The notes under the pieces were generated by a model, which made no database searches, was not told the DNA's origin, and saw only the letters and a list, made by a program, of their open reading frames with translations. Below are positions 34,660 to 45,913 of a stretch of DNA of 64,000 nucleotides, piece by piece (the first letter of the stretch is position 1; every line of letters begins with the position of its first letter). Source of the stretch: Lunularia cruciata (Eukaryota > Streptophyta > Marchantiopsida > Lunulariales > Lunulariaceae); contig OX419758.1 in the NCBI GenBank assembly GCA_948567375.1, forward strand, positions 46,505,001-46,569,000. The letters run 5' to 3'. A program made the translations under genes and the position numbers.

Positions 34660-37600
34660 CTAGGGCATCTGACCAATCTGTAACAAATTGGTCCGATGTA
34701 AACTAACTTCTGTCATGTACTTCCCTAACGCTAAAGCTTCAACCTGTAAGAGAGTTGAGAAATCACGACAAATAATCTGATGTCTAACTCTGATCAGCAT
34801 GTAACTAGGGCAATCAATAAACACATGATGCTCATCCTCAACTTTGCTCATAATACACAATTTGCAAAGTCGCATGGAGTGCTCTATCTGCTGCCAACGT
34901 CCTTGTTCTACTTCTAGTCTATGAGAACTAGTTCTATATTGAGCAATAACATGTCTAAGTGAAGTAGAAATCCTAGCCAAGAGATAATCTTGCTCACAAT
35001 ACACCAACATAGGATTTACAAATTGCTGATAGAACATCATCTTGGTACCGGGTTGCTGCCATAGGCGAAGTAAGAACTGCTCCTTGATCACTTCTCGTAG
35101 TGCAATAGGCTCCAATCTCCAATGTCGCTCAGAAACATTCCACCTAGTGGCCCATGCAATCAGATCTGTATACCAACCGACAGATAGAGTGGCACAAAAA
35201 TCTTGGTAGGGAAGTCTCTCATGGTCCATGGACCTCACCTTAGTGGCATATGTGATAGCTAAAAACAAAGCTTCAGCCTCAAGAGGCAAAAACCCTGTTT
35301 CAGCAAGCAGTAATACATAAGGAGTTTGAGTCCTCACCCCAAGTTCATCACACAAAAACAATTTCTGAACTTTCTCCACCTTTTGCCACCATGTCTTCTT
35401 AGTACCTGGACCCCAAATCTGAGCACCATAGAGAACCACCGGCTGCATAAGAGATCTGAACAGCACCTTCTTCAACTCCCATGTGGTAAGGTGAGCAAGT
35501 CTAGAGCGATTCATGAGTGAATACAAAGCTCTAAAGCCTGCATTGATTCTCATCTTCACACAAGTAGACCAACTATAGTCATGAGAAAACTCAAGGCCCA
35601 AGTACTTGTAAGAAGAAACCTGCTCCAATTGCTGTCCGTCAAAAAAGAAAGGTGTGACACCTTTAGAACCCACCACAATGACCTTGGACTTGTCAAGGTT
35701 CACTTCCATCTTTGTTTCATTGCAAAACAAGAGAAGAGAATCCAATAGCTTCTGTAAACTCTGTGGGTTGGTGGAGAGAAGCACTACATCATCTGCATAA
35801 AGGAGTGCATGTATCATCAAAGAGCCAATCTGTACACCTGTAGCTCCAGCTTCCATGAGTAGACTCTCCAGATCATCGATGAAGATTCCAAATAGAGTGG
35901 GAGATAGAGAGCAGCCTTGAATCACACCCATTGTGCTAAGGACATCTTGAGAGCTCAAAGATGAAAGTTTCACAATCACTTTCTCATAGAGTCTAGAGAT
36001 AGCACCAATCAGATCAGCTGAAACACCAACTAGAGTGAGTCTCTCACTTAGACATTTCCTAAGCACCTTATCAAAGGCCTTCCTGAAATCAATAAAGGCA
36101 ACATAGAGAGCTCTCCCAACACCCTTGGATTTCCACCACAAAACATGGAGTACCAATAAGTGATCCAAGGTGCTAAAGCCCGATCTGAAACCCGCTTGGC
36201 ACTTAGCTTGAACATTGTACTTTTCAGCCCAAGTGCTCAACCTAGACTCCAAAATTCGACCATACAACTTGGCAAAGACACTACCAACAAGTATGGTACG
36301 GTTATTGGTGACAACATCTCTCTGGCCAGACTTGTGAATAGGAACAACCTTCTTGAAGCACCATCTATCCGGAAAGCCACACTTGATTACCTCATTCAAA
36401 TGAGAAGTGAGTACTGAAATCAGATGGCTACCGCCCCACTTCAGAAGTTCAACACATAGTCCATCAAGGTCTTCAGCCTTACCATTGGCCAACTTCTTCA
36501 ATTGGTACTTGACATCAGCTTCAGAGATGGTGAGAGCAGATCCAAGGCAAGGTGCCATGCTTGGAGCATCAGGGAAAAAGTACAGATCTTTCACATAGTC
36601 ACAAAGCTTGTTTAGGTCCAGCGATGGAGATGGAGATCTGATGGTTACCTTCTTCCAAAAAGCCTTAGGATTGCTCCTCAGTTCAGTGCTCAACTCAACC
36701 CCCTTGAGTCTAAAAAATGCTCGCTTTTTGCACTTCACCAACTTTCTGTATGAAACAAAGGCCTGATTTTGTGCAATCTGATCAAGAGACCTATCCATAG
36801 CTTTGATCCTTGCCATTTTGCAATCAGCATCATACCACCTATTGCAAGGGAGACCAAGTCTCTTCTTGTGGGAGCCTCTTGGAAAGAAAGTAGTTGATAT
36901 AGATTGAAGAAGCTCAACCAACTGATCACTACGTTGTTGAAAATCAGAACTCCACTCCATAGAACTCAATTTCTCTTGGATAGCTTGTTGGTACAAGTCT
37001 CTCTTGTGAAAGTCTAGATGAAGTTTTCCTCTAAAGGCATGGTCAATGGGTAATGTGGTTCTATTGAGGCAAGGAAGAAGGATGGCACAAGATAGAGGTG
37101 CATGGTCTGATTCTGGTTGAGGATCTAAAACAATAAAATCTGAGACAAAGTGGATATCATTAGCTGAAGTGAGCATATAATCTATGGTGCTTGATCCACC
37201 AGAGGCAAAGCATGTGCTTTTACAAGTTTTTGGAAATTGAGAAAGGCCATTCAAGATCTTCAAGCTACAATTGGTACCAAAGCTCAAAAAGTGCTCACTC
37301 ATGGGGTTGGACATAAGATCTTTGGAAGAGCGGGACCAAGCACTAGAATGATCTATCAAAATATGGAGATGATCATTCTCAAGGTCACTCAAGTCAGGAA
37401 TCTGAGAGGCTTGGATCCTAGCATTGAAATCACCAAGAACAAGTACTGCACCTTTACTTTGAAACTCTAACACATCCTTTGTCAAGGAATGGAAAGGCTG
37501 CATGGTGTTGAGAACTCCACTTGAATAGATTGGTGATGTCAATGGGGCAAAGTAGCAAACAGCAATGAAGCAAGGTGTGGCAACTCCTCCAATCCTCAGC

Positions 37601-37893
37601 CATTGGTATTGTCCATTTGAATCTTGACCTATCAAAGAGACTGATTTCTCAAAGCCAAATCTGACGTAAGTAGCAATACCTCCAAAGCCCCTTCCTTTGT
37701 GTTGCCTCCGCTTGTTCCAAGTTGACCCAATAAGAGTGAAACCTTCAATGTCTTGAATGGTGTTTCCTTCATGTTCCCATGTCTCCACAAGATTGATCAG
37801 ATCAGCATCATCCCACAAAGGCTTAGCGCTGGAGTACTTGGTTTGTGTGAGCCCATGTACATTCCAAAACAACACTCTAAGGGTCTGGAATTG
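34660..37893 (-). CDS. LINE ORF2: APE endonuclease plus reverse transcriptase, intact, 1077 codons after the UAG
   Basis: Directly continues the ORF1 frame after UAG and has no ATG before the endonuclease; the first non-ATG codon often taken as start is GTG at 37875. Counting from there: endonuclease 1-265 (FWNVHG 3-8, E31 in ETWE, GDFNARI 148-154, STIDYML 229-235, SDHAPL 256-261); RT ~465-780 (FIDFRKAFD 594-602, QGCSLSP 653-659, YADD 693-696); C-terminal CKLCIMSKVEDEHH...C Cys/His motif near 1000. It would nick target DNA and copy the element RNA by target-primed reverse transcription. NYR of motif 1 reads NNR here, which may or may not matter. Confidence 0.9.
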   Translation of the reverse strand, partial: QFQTLRVLFWNVHGLTQTKYSSAKPLWDDADLINLVETWEHEGNTIQDIEGFTLIGSTWNKRRQHKGRGFGGIATYVRFGFEKSVSLIGQDSNGQYQWLRIGGVATPCFIAVCYFAPLTSPIYSSGVLNTMQPFHSLTKDVLEFQSKGAVLVLGDFNARIQASQIPDLSDLENDHLHILIDHSSAWSRSSKDLMSNPMSEHFLSFGTNCSLKILNGLSQFPKTCKSTCFASGGSSTIDYMLTSANDIHFVSDFIVLDPQPESDHAPLSCAILLPCLNRTTLPIDHAFRGKLHLDFHKRDLYQQAIQEKLSSMEWSSDFQQRSDQLVELLQSISTTFFPRGSHKKRLGLPCNRWYDADCKMARIKAMDRSLDQIAQNQAFVSYRKLVKCKKRAFFRLKGVELSTELRSNPKAFWKKVTIRSPSPSLDLNKLCDYVKDLYFFPDAPSMAPCLGSALTISEADVKYQLKKLANGKAEDLDGLCVELLKWGGSHLISVLTSHLNEVIKCGFPDRWCFKKVVPIHKSGQRDVVTNNRTILVGSVFAKLYGRILESRLSTWAEKYNVQAKCQAGFRSGFSTLDHLLVLHVLWWKSKGVGRALYVAFIDFRKAFDKVLRKCLSERLTLVGVSADLIGAISRLYEKVIVKLSSLSSQDVLSTMGVIQGCSLSPTLFGIFIDDLESLLMEAGATGVQIGSLMIHALLYADDVVLLSTNPQSLQKLLDSLLLFCNETKMEVNLDKSKVIVVGSKGVTPFFFDGQQLEQVSSYKYLGLEFSHDYSWSTCVKMRINAGFRALYSLMNRSRLAHLTTWELKKVLFRSLMQPVVLYGAQIWGPGTKKTWWQKVEKVQKLFLCDELGVRTQTPYVLLLAETGFLPLEAEALFLAITYATKVRSMDHERLPYQDFCATLSVGWYTDLIAWATRWNVSERHWRLEPIALREVIKEQFLLRLWQQPGTKMMFYQQFVNPMLVYCEQDYLLARISTSLRHVIAQYRTSSHRLEVEQGRWQQIEHSMRLCKLCIMSKVEDEHHVFIDCPSYMLIRVRHQIICRDFSTLLQVEALALGKYMTEVSLHRTNLLQIGQMP

Positions 37894-38733
37894 CTATGCA
37901 ATAGCTGACAATTTCTTTTGAGTAATCAGAGCTCTATTATCTCTCAAGAATGCAACAAAGCCTGCTTGTTGAGCCTCCTTCACTTTTGCTAATTCTCCCT
38001 TCTTTGCTTGCCATTGGAGAGATGTGAGATCAGGATCTAACCAGATGCGCCGCCCCTTCAATACAGCCTTGTTTGCCATCACTAAATTCCTTTGAGTTTC
38101 TGAGCCAAACCTCACCAAAATGCTTCTTGGTTGTGCACCTTGCTGTCCCTATCTATATGCTTGCACAATTTGAGCATCATGGACTCTCAGAGAATCAGCA
38201 ATAAATTCACACACTATGGCCTTGGTATCTTCCTTCTCAATCTCTGGCAAACCTGAAATCCTCAAGTTTTTCATTTTCACCAGTTGGTTCTCCTTTTCAA
38301 CCTCATGCTCTTGCAAGTAAGAGATTTGAGCCACCTTAGTAGCTTCAGCATAAGACTTCATCTTCACTTCTAATGTGTCCACAATCTGTTGGAGCCCTCC
38401 GCTTTGTGTAGCAATGTTGTTGGCTTGTACTCCCAAAGATGCAACCTTCTCAGTAGCATCCACCATCCCCTTGGTTGATGTTAACAGCGAGATAGTACTC
38501 TTCTTTAGGTCTTGAATCTCTTGGTTGACCAAGTTCAATGACTCTTTTATAGTGCTGATCTCAACCTTTACAACATCCATATCAGTCATGAGAGTACTCA
38601 TGCACTGGGACATAGGTGCAAAGAAATTTCTAAGCTCTTTGTGGAAATCATTAGATTTCCTGTACATTTCAGCTAATTGTTGTTGCTTCAAGGCTATATC
38701 TGCAATGTCTTTCACCATCTTGGACTCTTCCAT
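37894..38733 (-). pseudogene. LINE type-C ORF1 with one nonsense codon
   Basis: 840-nt frame, MEESKMVKDIADIALK start. The only break is TAG in place of a leucine codon (TTA) after LQAYR-equivalent VQAYR (near 38148). The same TAG occurs in the 23.8-24.7 kb copy. Coiled coil, LRISGLPE, VRFGSETQRN and RRIWLDPDL are intact. Terminal TAG 37896-37894 is followed in frame by CAA TTC. Confidence 0.85.
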
Positions 38734-40208
38734 TATGCCAATCACTAATCACTCACAATAAATCTAGAAGTTTTACTTCCAACACCAAAACTTCAAGATT
38801 TTCAAGGTAGCTTAGCTGTGATTTTACATCACTAAGTACTACTAGCTAGGTATTGAAAGAAGGAACTGGAGAAGTTGGTTCTAATGAGATAATAATCACC
38901 TCAAATGGACATGTGAATGTAAAGCTATTACATTCCAAATCAGTGGTGCACAAAGCTACCAAAGGCTGCGAAAATTGGGGTACCCAGAGCTCCAAATCTA
39001 TCCTCTAAACTCTGTCAATAATTTTTCAATGTAAAGGCTTGACTGAGCTGATTCTAATGACACAAAGATCACTTCATTTGGATCATTGAGTACAAAGATA
39101 CAATGGTCTGAATTTGCACTTCACAATGTTGTGATGTACAAAGAGTCACAGATCTCAAATTGTCACAACTTCCTTGTCTGATCTCCAATTGCAACAAATC
39201 AAAGCTCAAAAGAAACCTTGCATAGTGCTTGTTCTATTGCCACAAAAACCATTTGATTTGGACCTATAAGTACAGAGCAATCCTACTTCACATGTGTAGA
39301 ATTTAACACCAAGTACTTGGAAGTATTGCAATGAAGCAAATGGTCATATCATCAGCGTTGGATATCCAAATTCTTCAAATATGAAGTCAATAGAAAGCCT
39401 ATGACAATGTGGTTCTTGTGACACAAGAATCAACTGGATTGGGTTTGTGAGTGAGGAGAACTGGCCCTGCAAAGTTGGAACTCTAAACACCAAGATGCAT
39501 GAAATGTGACAGAATGGGAATTGCCACCACTGCTTGCTCAGACCTCCATGTGCTACAAATTTGGACTTGAAACAGAGCTTGTAACTCACAGATTCTGATG
39601 CCGCAATTTTCACTGGATTTGCAATTTTGACTGCAGAGCAATCCTCTCCCAATTCTCGCACATTCACATAGATTACCGAGAGCTTCCTCAGAATTGAAAA
39701 ATCCAGAACTCTCTGTTTACTCCTCCAAACTGGACAAGATTTACCTTGAAAGAAAGCTCTCAGCATAAGGGTTCGAATGAGATTCAAATCACTCCATTTG
39801 CTCGTGTATTCGCAGAGGTACAATCATTTGAAATTGCAGCTCAAACCCTAAAATCTGCCAAAGAGAATAGAATTCGAACCCTTGTAACTTTCTGCACAAA
39901 ACCGGTCTTCAAACGCGCTTGATATCAATCGAAAGAGCAGGTCAAGGCGCATCCAATGCCGCAAAAATCACTCCATTTGGACTTTTGATGATGAAGAAAC
40001 AAACTCTCAAATGTGGATCCTCTGTCAGAATATTCAATCACTGATAACTCTCTGCACAAAGCTCAGAATGTAACAATCTTGATGGCCATGGAAAGATATT
40101 GGCAAGGCGCTTCTAACAAGATCAAAATCACAAGGTTTAGACATGTATCGGTTGAGATATGACACTTCAAACTTTCGAGAAATCTACTCTCTCTTCTCCT
40201 TCTAATCT
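38734..40208 (-). promoter_or_regulatory. LINE type-C 5' UTR, module array
   Basis: Reverse complement of 58322-59632. Cores appear on the minus strand, e.g. near 39970 (CTCCATTTGGACTTTTG), 39785 and 39070, at ~160-205 bp spacing. The start is CTAAGATTAGAAGGAG near 40208. No coding content. Confidence 0.65.
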
Positions 40209-40238
40209 TAGTGACCCTTAGTACTGAAATCAGATTTT

Positions 40239-41537
40239 CAAAGCTGGAGCTACAGGTGTACAGATTGGATCTCTGATGATACATGCACTCCTTTATGCAG
40301 ATGATGTAGTGCTTCTCTCCACCAACCCACAGAGTTTACAGAAGCTATTGGATTCTCTTCTCTTGTTTTGCAATGAAACACAGATGGAAGTGAACCTTGA
40401 CAAGTCCAAGGTGATTGTGGTGGGTTCTAAAGGTGTCACACCTTTCTTTTTTGACGGACAGCAACTGGAGCAGGTTTCTTCTTACAAGTACTTGGGCCTT
40501 GAGTTTTCTCATGACTATAGTTGGTCTACTTGTGTGAAGATGAGAATCAATGTAGGCTTTAGAGCTTTGTATTCACTCATGAATTGCTCTAGACTTGCTC
40601 ACCTTACCACATGGGAGTTGAAGAAGGTGCTGTTCAGATCTCTTGTGCAGCCGGTGGTTCTCTATGGTGCTCAAATTTGGGGTCCAGGTACTAAGAAGAC
40701 ATGGTGGCAAAAGGTGGAGAAAGTTCAGAAATTGTTTTTGAGTGATGAACTTGGAGTGAGGACTCAAACTCTTTATCTATTGCTGCTTGCTGAAACAGGG
40801 TTTTTGCCTCTTGAGGCTGAAGCTTTGTTTTTAGCTATCACATATGCCACTAAGGTGAGGTCCATGGAGCATGAGAGACTTCCCTACCAAGCTTTTTGTG
40901 CCACTCTATCTGTCGGTTGGTATACAGATCTAATTGCATGGGCCACTAGGTGGAATGTTTCTGAGCGACATTGGAGATTGGAGCCTATTGCACTACGAGA
41001 AGTGATCAAGGAGCAGTTCTTACTTCGCCTATGGCAGCAACCCGGTACCAAGATGGTGTTCTATCAGCAGTTTGTAAATCCTATGTTGGTGTATTGTGAG
41101 CAAGATTATCTGTTAGCTAGGATTTCTACTTCACTTAGACATGTTATCGCTCAATATAGAACTAGTTCTCATAGACTAGCAGTAGAACAAGGACGTTGGC
41201 AGCAGATAGAGCACTCCATGCGACTTTGCAAATTGTGTATTATGAGCAAAGTTGAGGATGAGCATCATGTGTTGATTGTTTGCCCTTTTGACATGCAGAT
41301 TAGAGTTAGACATCAGATTACTTGTAGTGATTTCTCAACTCTCTTACAGGTTGAAGCTTTAGCATTAGGGAAGTACATGACTGAGGTTGGTATACATCGG
41401 ACCAATTTGTTATGGATTGGTCAGATGCCCTAGGCCCTTGCCTAGGCTCACATTTCATGTGTTTTGTATTGTGTTTCTAGCCTTTTGACTCTTTGGGTCT
41501 CTCGGGCTTTATATTTCATTGTTCATTGTTCATTGTT
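40239..41537 (+). mobile_element. 5'-truncated LINE with open RT/C-terminal ORF2
   Basis: Starts at AGATGVQIGSLMIHALLYADDVV and is open through SYKYLGLEFSHD, WGPGTKKTWWQK, LLAETGFLPLEAEAL and CKLCIMSKVEDEHH to TAG 41431-41433. It is followed by the CCTAGGC hairpin, 3' UTR and a TTCATTG tail to ~41537. About 385 codons from YADD onward. Confidence 0.85.
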
Positions 41538-42868
41538 CATCAAGGTCTTCAGCCTTACCATTGGCCAACTTCTTCAATTGGTACTGGACATCAGCTTCAG
41601 AGATGGTGAGAGCAGATCCAAGGCAAGGTGCCATGCTTGGAGCATCTGGGAAAAAGTACATTTTCTTCACATATTCACAAAGCTCATTCACATCCAGCGA
41701 TGGAGATGGAGATCTGATGGTTACCTTCTGCCAAAAAGCCTTGGGATTGCTCCTCAATTCAATGCTCAACTCAACCCCCTTGAGTCTCAAGAACCGCTCG
41801 CTTCTTGCACTTCACCAACTTTCTATAAGAGACAAAAGCCTGATTTTGTGCAATCTGATCAAGAGACCTATCCATAGCTTTGATCCTTGCCATTTTACAG
41901 TCAGCATCAAACCACCTATTGCAAGGGAGACCAAGTCTCTTCTTGTAAGAACCTCGTGGAAATAGAGTTGTTGATGTAGATTGAAGAAGCTCAATCAGCT
42001 GATCACTACGTTGTTGAAAATCAGAACTCCACTCCATAGAGCTCAATTTCTCATGGATAGCTTGTTGGTACAAATCTCGCTTGTGAAAATCAAGATGGAG
42101 TTTCCTTCTAAAGGCATGATAAGGTGCTTAGGAAATCTCTAAGTGAGAGACTCACTCAAGTTGGTGTTACAGCTGATCTGATTGGTGCTATCTCTAGACT
42201 CTATCAGAAGGTGGTTGTGAAACTTTCATCTTTGAGCTCTCAAGATATCCTTAGCACAATGGGTGTGATTCAAGGTTGCTCTCTATCTCCAACATTGTTT
42301 GGAATCTTCATCAATGATCTAGAGAGGGTGCTTATGGAAGCTGGAGCTACAGGTGTACAGGTTGGCTCTTTGATGATACATGCACTACAGTATGCGGATG
42401 ATGTGTTGTTTCATGCGGATGATGTAGTGCTCCTCTCTACCAATCCACAAAGTTTACAGAAGTTGTTGGATTCTCTTCTCTTGTTTTGCAATCAAACAAA
42501 GATGGAGGTGAACCTTGACAAGTCCAAGGTGATTGCGGTCGGTTCTAAAGGAGTCACACCTTTCTTTTTTGATGGACAGCAATTGGAGCAGGTTTCTTTT
42601 TACAAGTACTTGGGTCTTGAGTTTTCTCATGACTATAGTTGGTCCACTTGTGTGAAGATGAGAATCAATGTAGGCTTTAGAGCTTTGTATTCACTCATGA
42701 ACCGCTCTAGACTTGCTCACCTTACCACATGGGAGTTGAAGAAGGTGTTGTTCAGATCTCTTGTGCAGCCGGTGGTTCTCTATGGTGCTCAGATTTGGGG
42801 TCCAGGTACTAAGAAGACATGGTGGCAAAAGGTGGAGAAAGTTCAAAAGTTGTTTTTGTGTGATGAAC
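41538..42868 (+). mobile_element. Twin-primed LINE with duplicated ADD box, cut by the segmental duplication
   Basis: 41538-42118 is inverted ORF2 (from DHAFR through RDLYQQAIHEK to GKAEDLD, with one extra base near 41794). At 42119 it switches to plus at KVLRKSLSERL and continues through RT. The RT box reads YADDVLFHADDVV (42391-42430), a 21-bp in-frame duplication. The frame stops where UAH sequence begins at 42869 (after LCDEL). Confidence 0.82.
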
Positions 42869-43530
42869 TTGCGATGTTGGGCTGAATGCAAATATAATAG
42901 TTGGAAGACCTCTTGAATTCCTACATTCTAAGTTTGTCATTGACACACAAATGTCTAGTTTCCCTTGTGGTCTTGCAGGAACGATGCGGGTCTAGCTGCT
43001 GCTGAGCTTAGTTTGGCAGTCGAAAAACATGTTTTAGCATCGGGATCGATCGACACTGTTGGTACAACAGGTAGGTCTTACTTCTCACGAAGGACCCCTT
43101 TTAGTTACTTAGTGTCTGCAGTGTTACAAGCTTATAAGATTTTCCACATATGAATAGGTTTGCTGTTTGGGTGGTGTTCAAGGGTGGTTGAGATGCATCC
43201 TGGAGCTGTGAACAGCATTCCCCGAGAAGCACGTCTTGAGATAGGTGTGGTTGATTGAGTTACATTTGATACTCCACTCATGGAAACACATCTGGAAGTC
43301 AGTAATCTTTGATACATGTCAATGCTGAACTGTTTCCTTGACTTAGAGTGTTGGAGAGTGGTATTCAGGATGAAGGTGATCTTAGGTCTTCCATATGATC
43401 ACATACCACATACCTGTCGTATTCAACTTCCAGAGGGGTATGGTTGAGAAAGAATGAACGCCTCTCATAATTCAGCAAAAATTTCCTTTCCCAGATGTTC
43501 ACGATATCAATGGGGAAAGGCGAGATTCGA
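42869..43530 (+). pseudogene. UAH pseudogene fragment (exons 8, 9 and start of 10)
   Basis: Exon 8 at 42979-43070 is intact (NDAGLAAAELSLAVEKHV). The exon 9 acceptor CAG before 43182 is changed to CAA. Exon 10 is cut about 30 nt in by a deletion (joint ~43530). Exons 1-7, 11 and 12 are absent. It cannot encode the enzyme. Confidence 0.92.
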
Positions 43531-44991
43531 TTCGCAAGCTGTAGTATGATGGTTAGTTGTTTAAGTGCACAGCAAAGAGATATCTGTACAAGAGCATTCA
43601 CTAGAAGATAAAAGTGAGCATTTGTGTGAACTTGCAAGATTTTCAACAGATCATGAAAAGGTTGGAGGAAGTTATTTCGTTTTATTTGCTTGTAGATGTC
43701 TTTGTAATATATACAAAAGCTTGTAGAAAATGAGGGACATCACGTACATATGGAGCGTAAGATGACGAAAGATCACCTTGTTGTTTAGGGTTTTGCTAGA
43801 GATATTAAAGATTTTAGTGGATCATTGAGTTTTATCTCATGCAATCTTTTTATAATTTTTTTCTTTGCCAAAGTTTTTACAAGAGTCATTGTTCTTCAAC
43901 TGGTTGGTTGTGGGTACATACAAGGAAATCTGTTATGGAATATTTATGTGCCATGCTTCAACTTTGAGTCATTTTACTTATTATATTGGTCATGTAGGTT
44001 TTACTTTCCTTTCTTTTGCTAATGACATTTTTATGATGTGCCTTGTAACTAGATCAGGCATATCTTTGATCCACTATCGAGGCTTCTTTTTGAAGAGTTG
44101 AGAGTGAAAATGTCAAACTGTAAGACTTCATCGTCTTTTAGATATTCTTGTTAAGCTCCAACTTCCAAAGAGGTATATTACTTTTACAAATAATTTTTAC
44201 ATTCTTGAAGTATTAGTACTGGTACAGCCTTTCATATTTTACTTGCACTAACAAAAGTCCTTAAAGTACTAGAGGTGAAACGGGCGTTCATATTTTACTT
44301 GCCCTAACAAAATTCTTTGTAAATTTAGTCTAGTGCTATGAGATTAAAAGAAATTGTGAAGATTAAAGTTTCAAGATTCAAATTGATTCACATGGGAGTT
44401 AAAACACAAAAGTTTTCCTTAGTTTGGGGACATTTTTTTTAAAGTACAAGGATGTTTACTATTATCTTTGCTTTGTTAGAAAGCTTTCATCATGGTTATT
44501 GCAAAAAAATTATAATAAATTTTGTCAATCCTATTCAATCTTTAGCGTATGGATGTAGGTGAAGACCAAAAGTGTTCATAGTTCTTTGATAACCAAGTAG
44601 TTAAGGCAATAATTGCTAACTGGAGAAAGAATAAACTAGTTAAGAAAGAACTTCATGTCTTGAGATGTAGTTCTTAGAACAAGCATGCTTTTCGTCTTGA
44701 TTTTGTTTTTCTAAAAATCTTATCAAGATACTTCTAATGAGAACTACATCTTTGAATGCAAGCGGTAATAAGCCAAGTTTGATATGAGTAAATGGATTTT
44801 ATTGTTTTTGTTAGGTGATATCTTCTTGAAACACAAACAAAAACCATAAGGAAGTCCTCAACAACCTAGATTGTATTTAAATAGAAACAATTCAAAGGTT
44901 ACAAAGTTGATCTACAGGTTTGTGGTGGACTTTGGAGTTCTTGAGAGTGGTTGTTATTGACCTAAGATATAATGGCAGTTCCAAGAGTAAT
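43531..44991. other. Duplicated UAH downstream flank
   Basis: Second copy of about 6695-8154. AT-rich, no gene seen. It differs from the first copy by scattered substitutions and single-base changes. Confidence 0.8.
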
Positions 44992-45893
44992 AATTGAAAC
45001 AATGAAATATAAGGCCTAAGAGACCCAAAGAGTCAAAAGTTTGAGAACACGATACAAATCATATACAATGTGAGCTTAGTCAAAAGCTTAGGGCACCTAA
45101 AAAAATCTATATACCACATATTAGTACTCCATGTTTTGTGGTGGAAATCTAAGGTTGTTGGGAAAGTTCTCTATGTTGCATTTATTGGTTTCAAGAAGGT
45201 CTTTGATAAGGGGCTTACAAAATCTCTAAGTGAGAGACTCATTGAAGTTGGTATTTCACCGGATTTTATTGGTTCTATCTCTAGACTCTATGAGAAAGTG
45301 CTTATGAGACTTCATCTTTGAGCTCTCAAGATATACTAGCACAATGAGTGTGATTTAAGGCTGCTCTCTATCCCCAACTCTCTTTGGAATCTTCATCAAT
45401 GACCTAGAGAGACTCTCATGGAAGTTGGAGCTATTGGTGTACATGTTGGCTCTTTGATGATACATGCATCAATTTATGCAAATGATCTTGTGCTCCTCTC
45501 CACCAAGCCAAAGAGTTTATTGAAGCTATTGGAATCTCTTCTTTGCATTTGCAAACAAACAAAGATGGAGGTGAACCTTGACAAGTTCAAGGTGATTGTT
45601 GTCAATTCTAAAGGCATGATGCCTTTGCTCTTTGATGTAAAGCATTTGAGCAAGTTTCTTCTTACAAGTACTTCGGGATTTGAGTTTTCTCATGACTATA
45701 GTTGGTCTACTTGCGTGAAGAATCAAATAAATGCAGGGTTTAAAGCTTTGGATTCACTCATGAATCTCTCTAGACTTGCTCATCTTACCACAAGGGAGTT
45801 GAAGAAGATGTTATTCAAAGTTCTTGTATAGCCGGTGGTTCTATATGATGCTCAGATGTGGGGTCCAAGTACTAAGAAGACATGGTGGCAAAA
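44992..45893 (-). mobile_element. Duplicate of the old twin-primed LINE
   Basis: Same inverted structure, stops and YANDL box as 8155-9055, carried along by the segmental duplication rather than by its own insertion. Confidence 0.85.
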
Positions 45894-45913
45894 CAATGAA
45901 ATATAATCTGTTG

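Larger units (their letters stand above)
34554..40208 (-). mobile_element. Full-length LINE type C, best-preserved copy
   Basis: Minus strand: 5' UTR 40208-38734 (modules), ORF1 38733-37894, UAG, ORF2 37893-34660, 3' UTR with hairpins, tail ending at 34554. Total about 5.65 kb. Only one defect is obvious, a TAG in ORF1 after QAYR. The element is a good reference for the family. Confidence 0.88.

Noticed and set aside
35326-35520. Recurrent 64-codon ORF (MSPHPKFITQKQFLN...) antisense to ORF2 in about ten copies
   Set aside because: It is the shadow of the conserved ORF2 segment around TTWELKK to LGVRTQTP on the other strand; conservation follows from ORF2, and it shows no independent codon signal.
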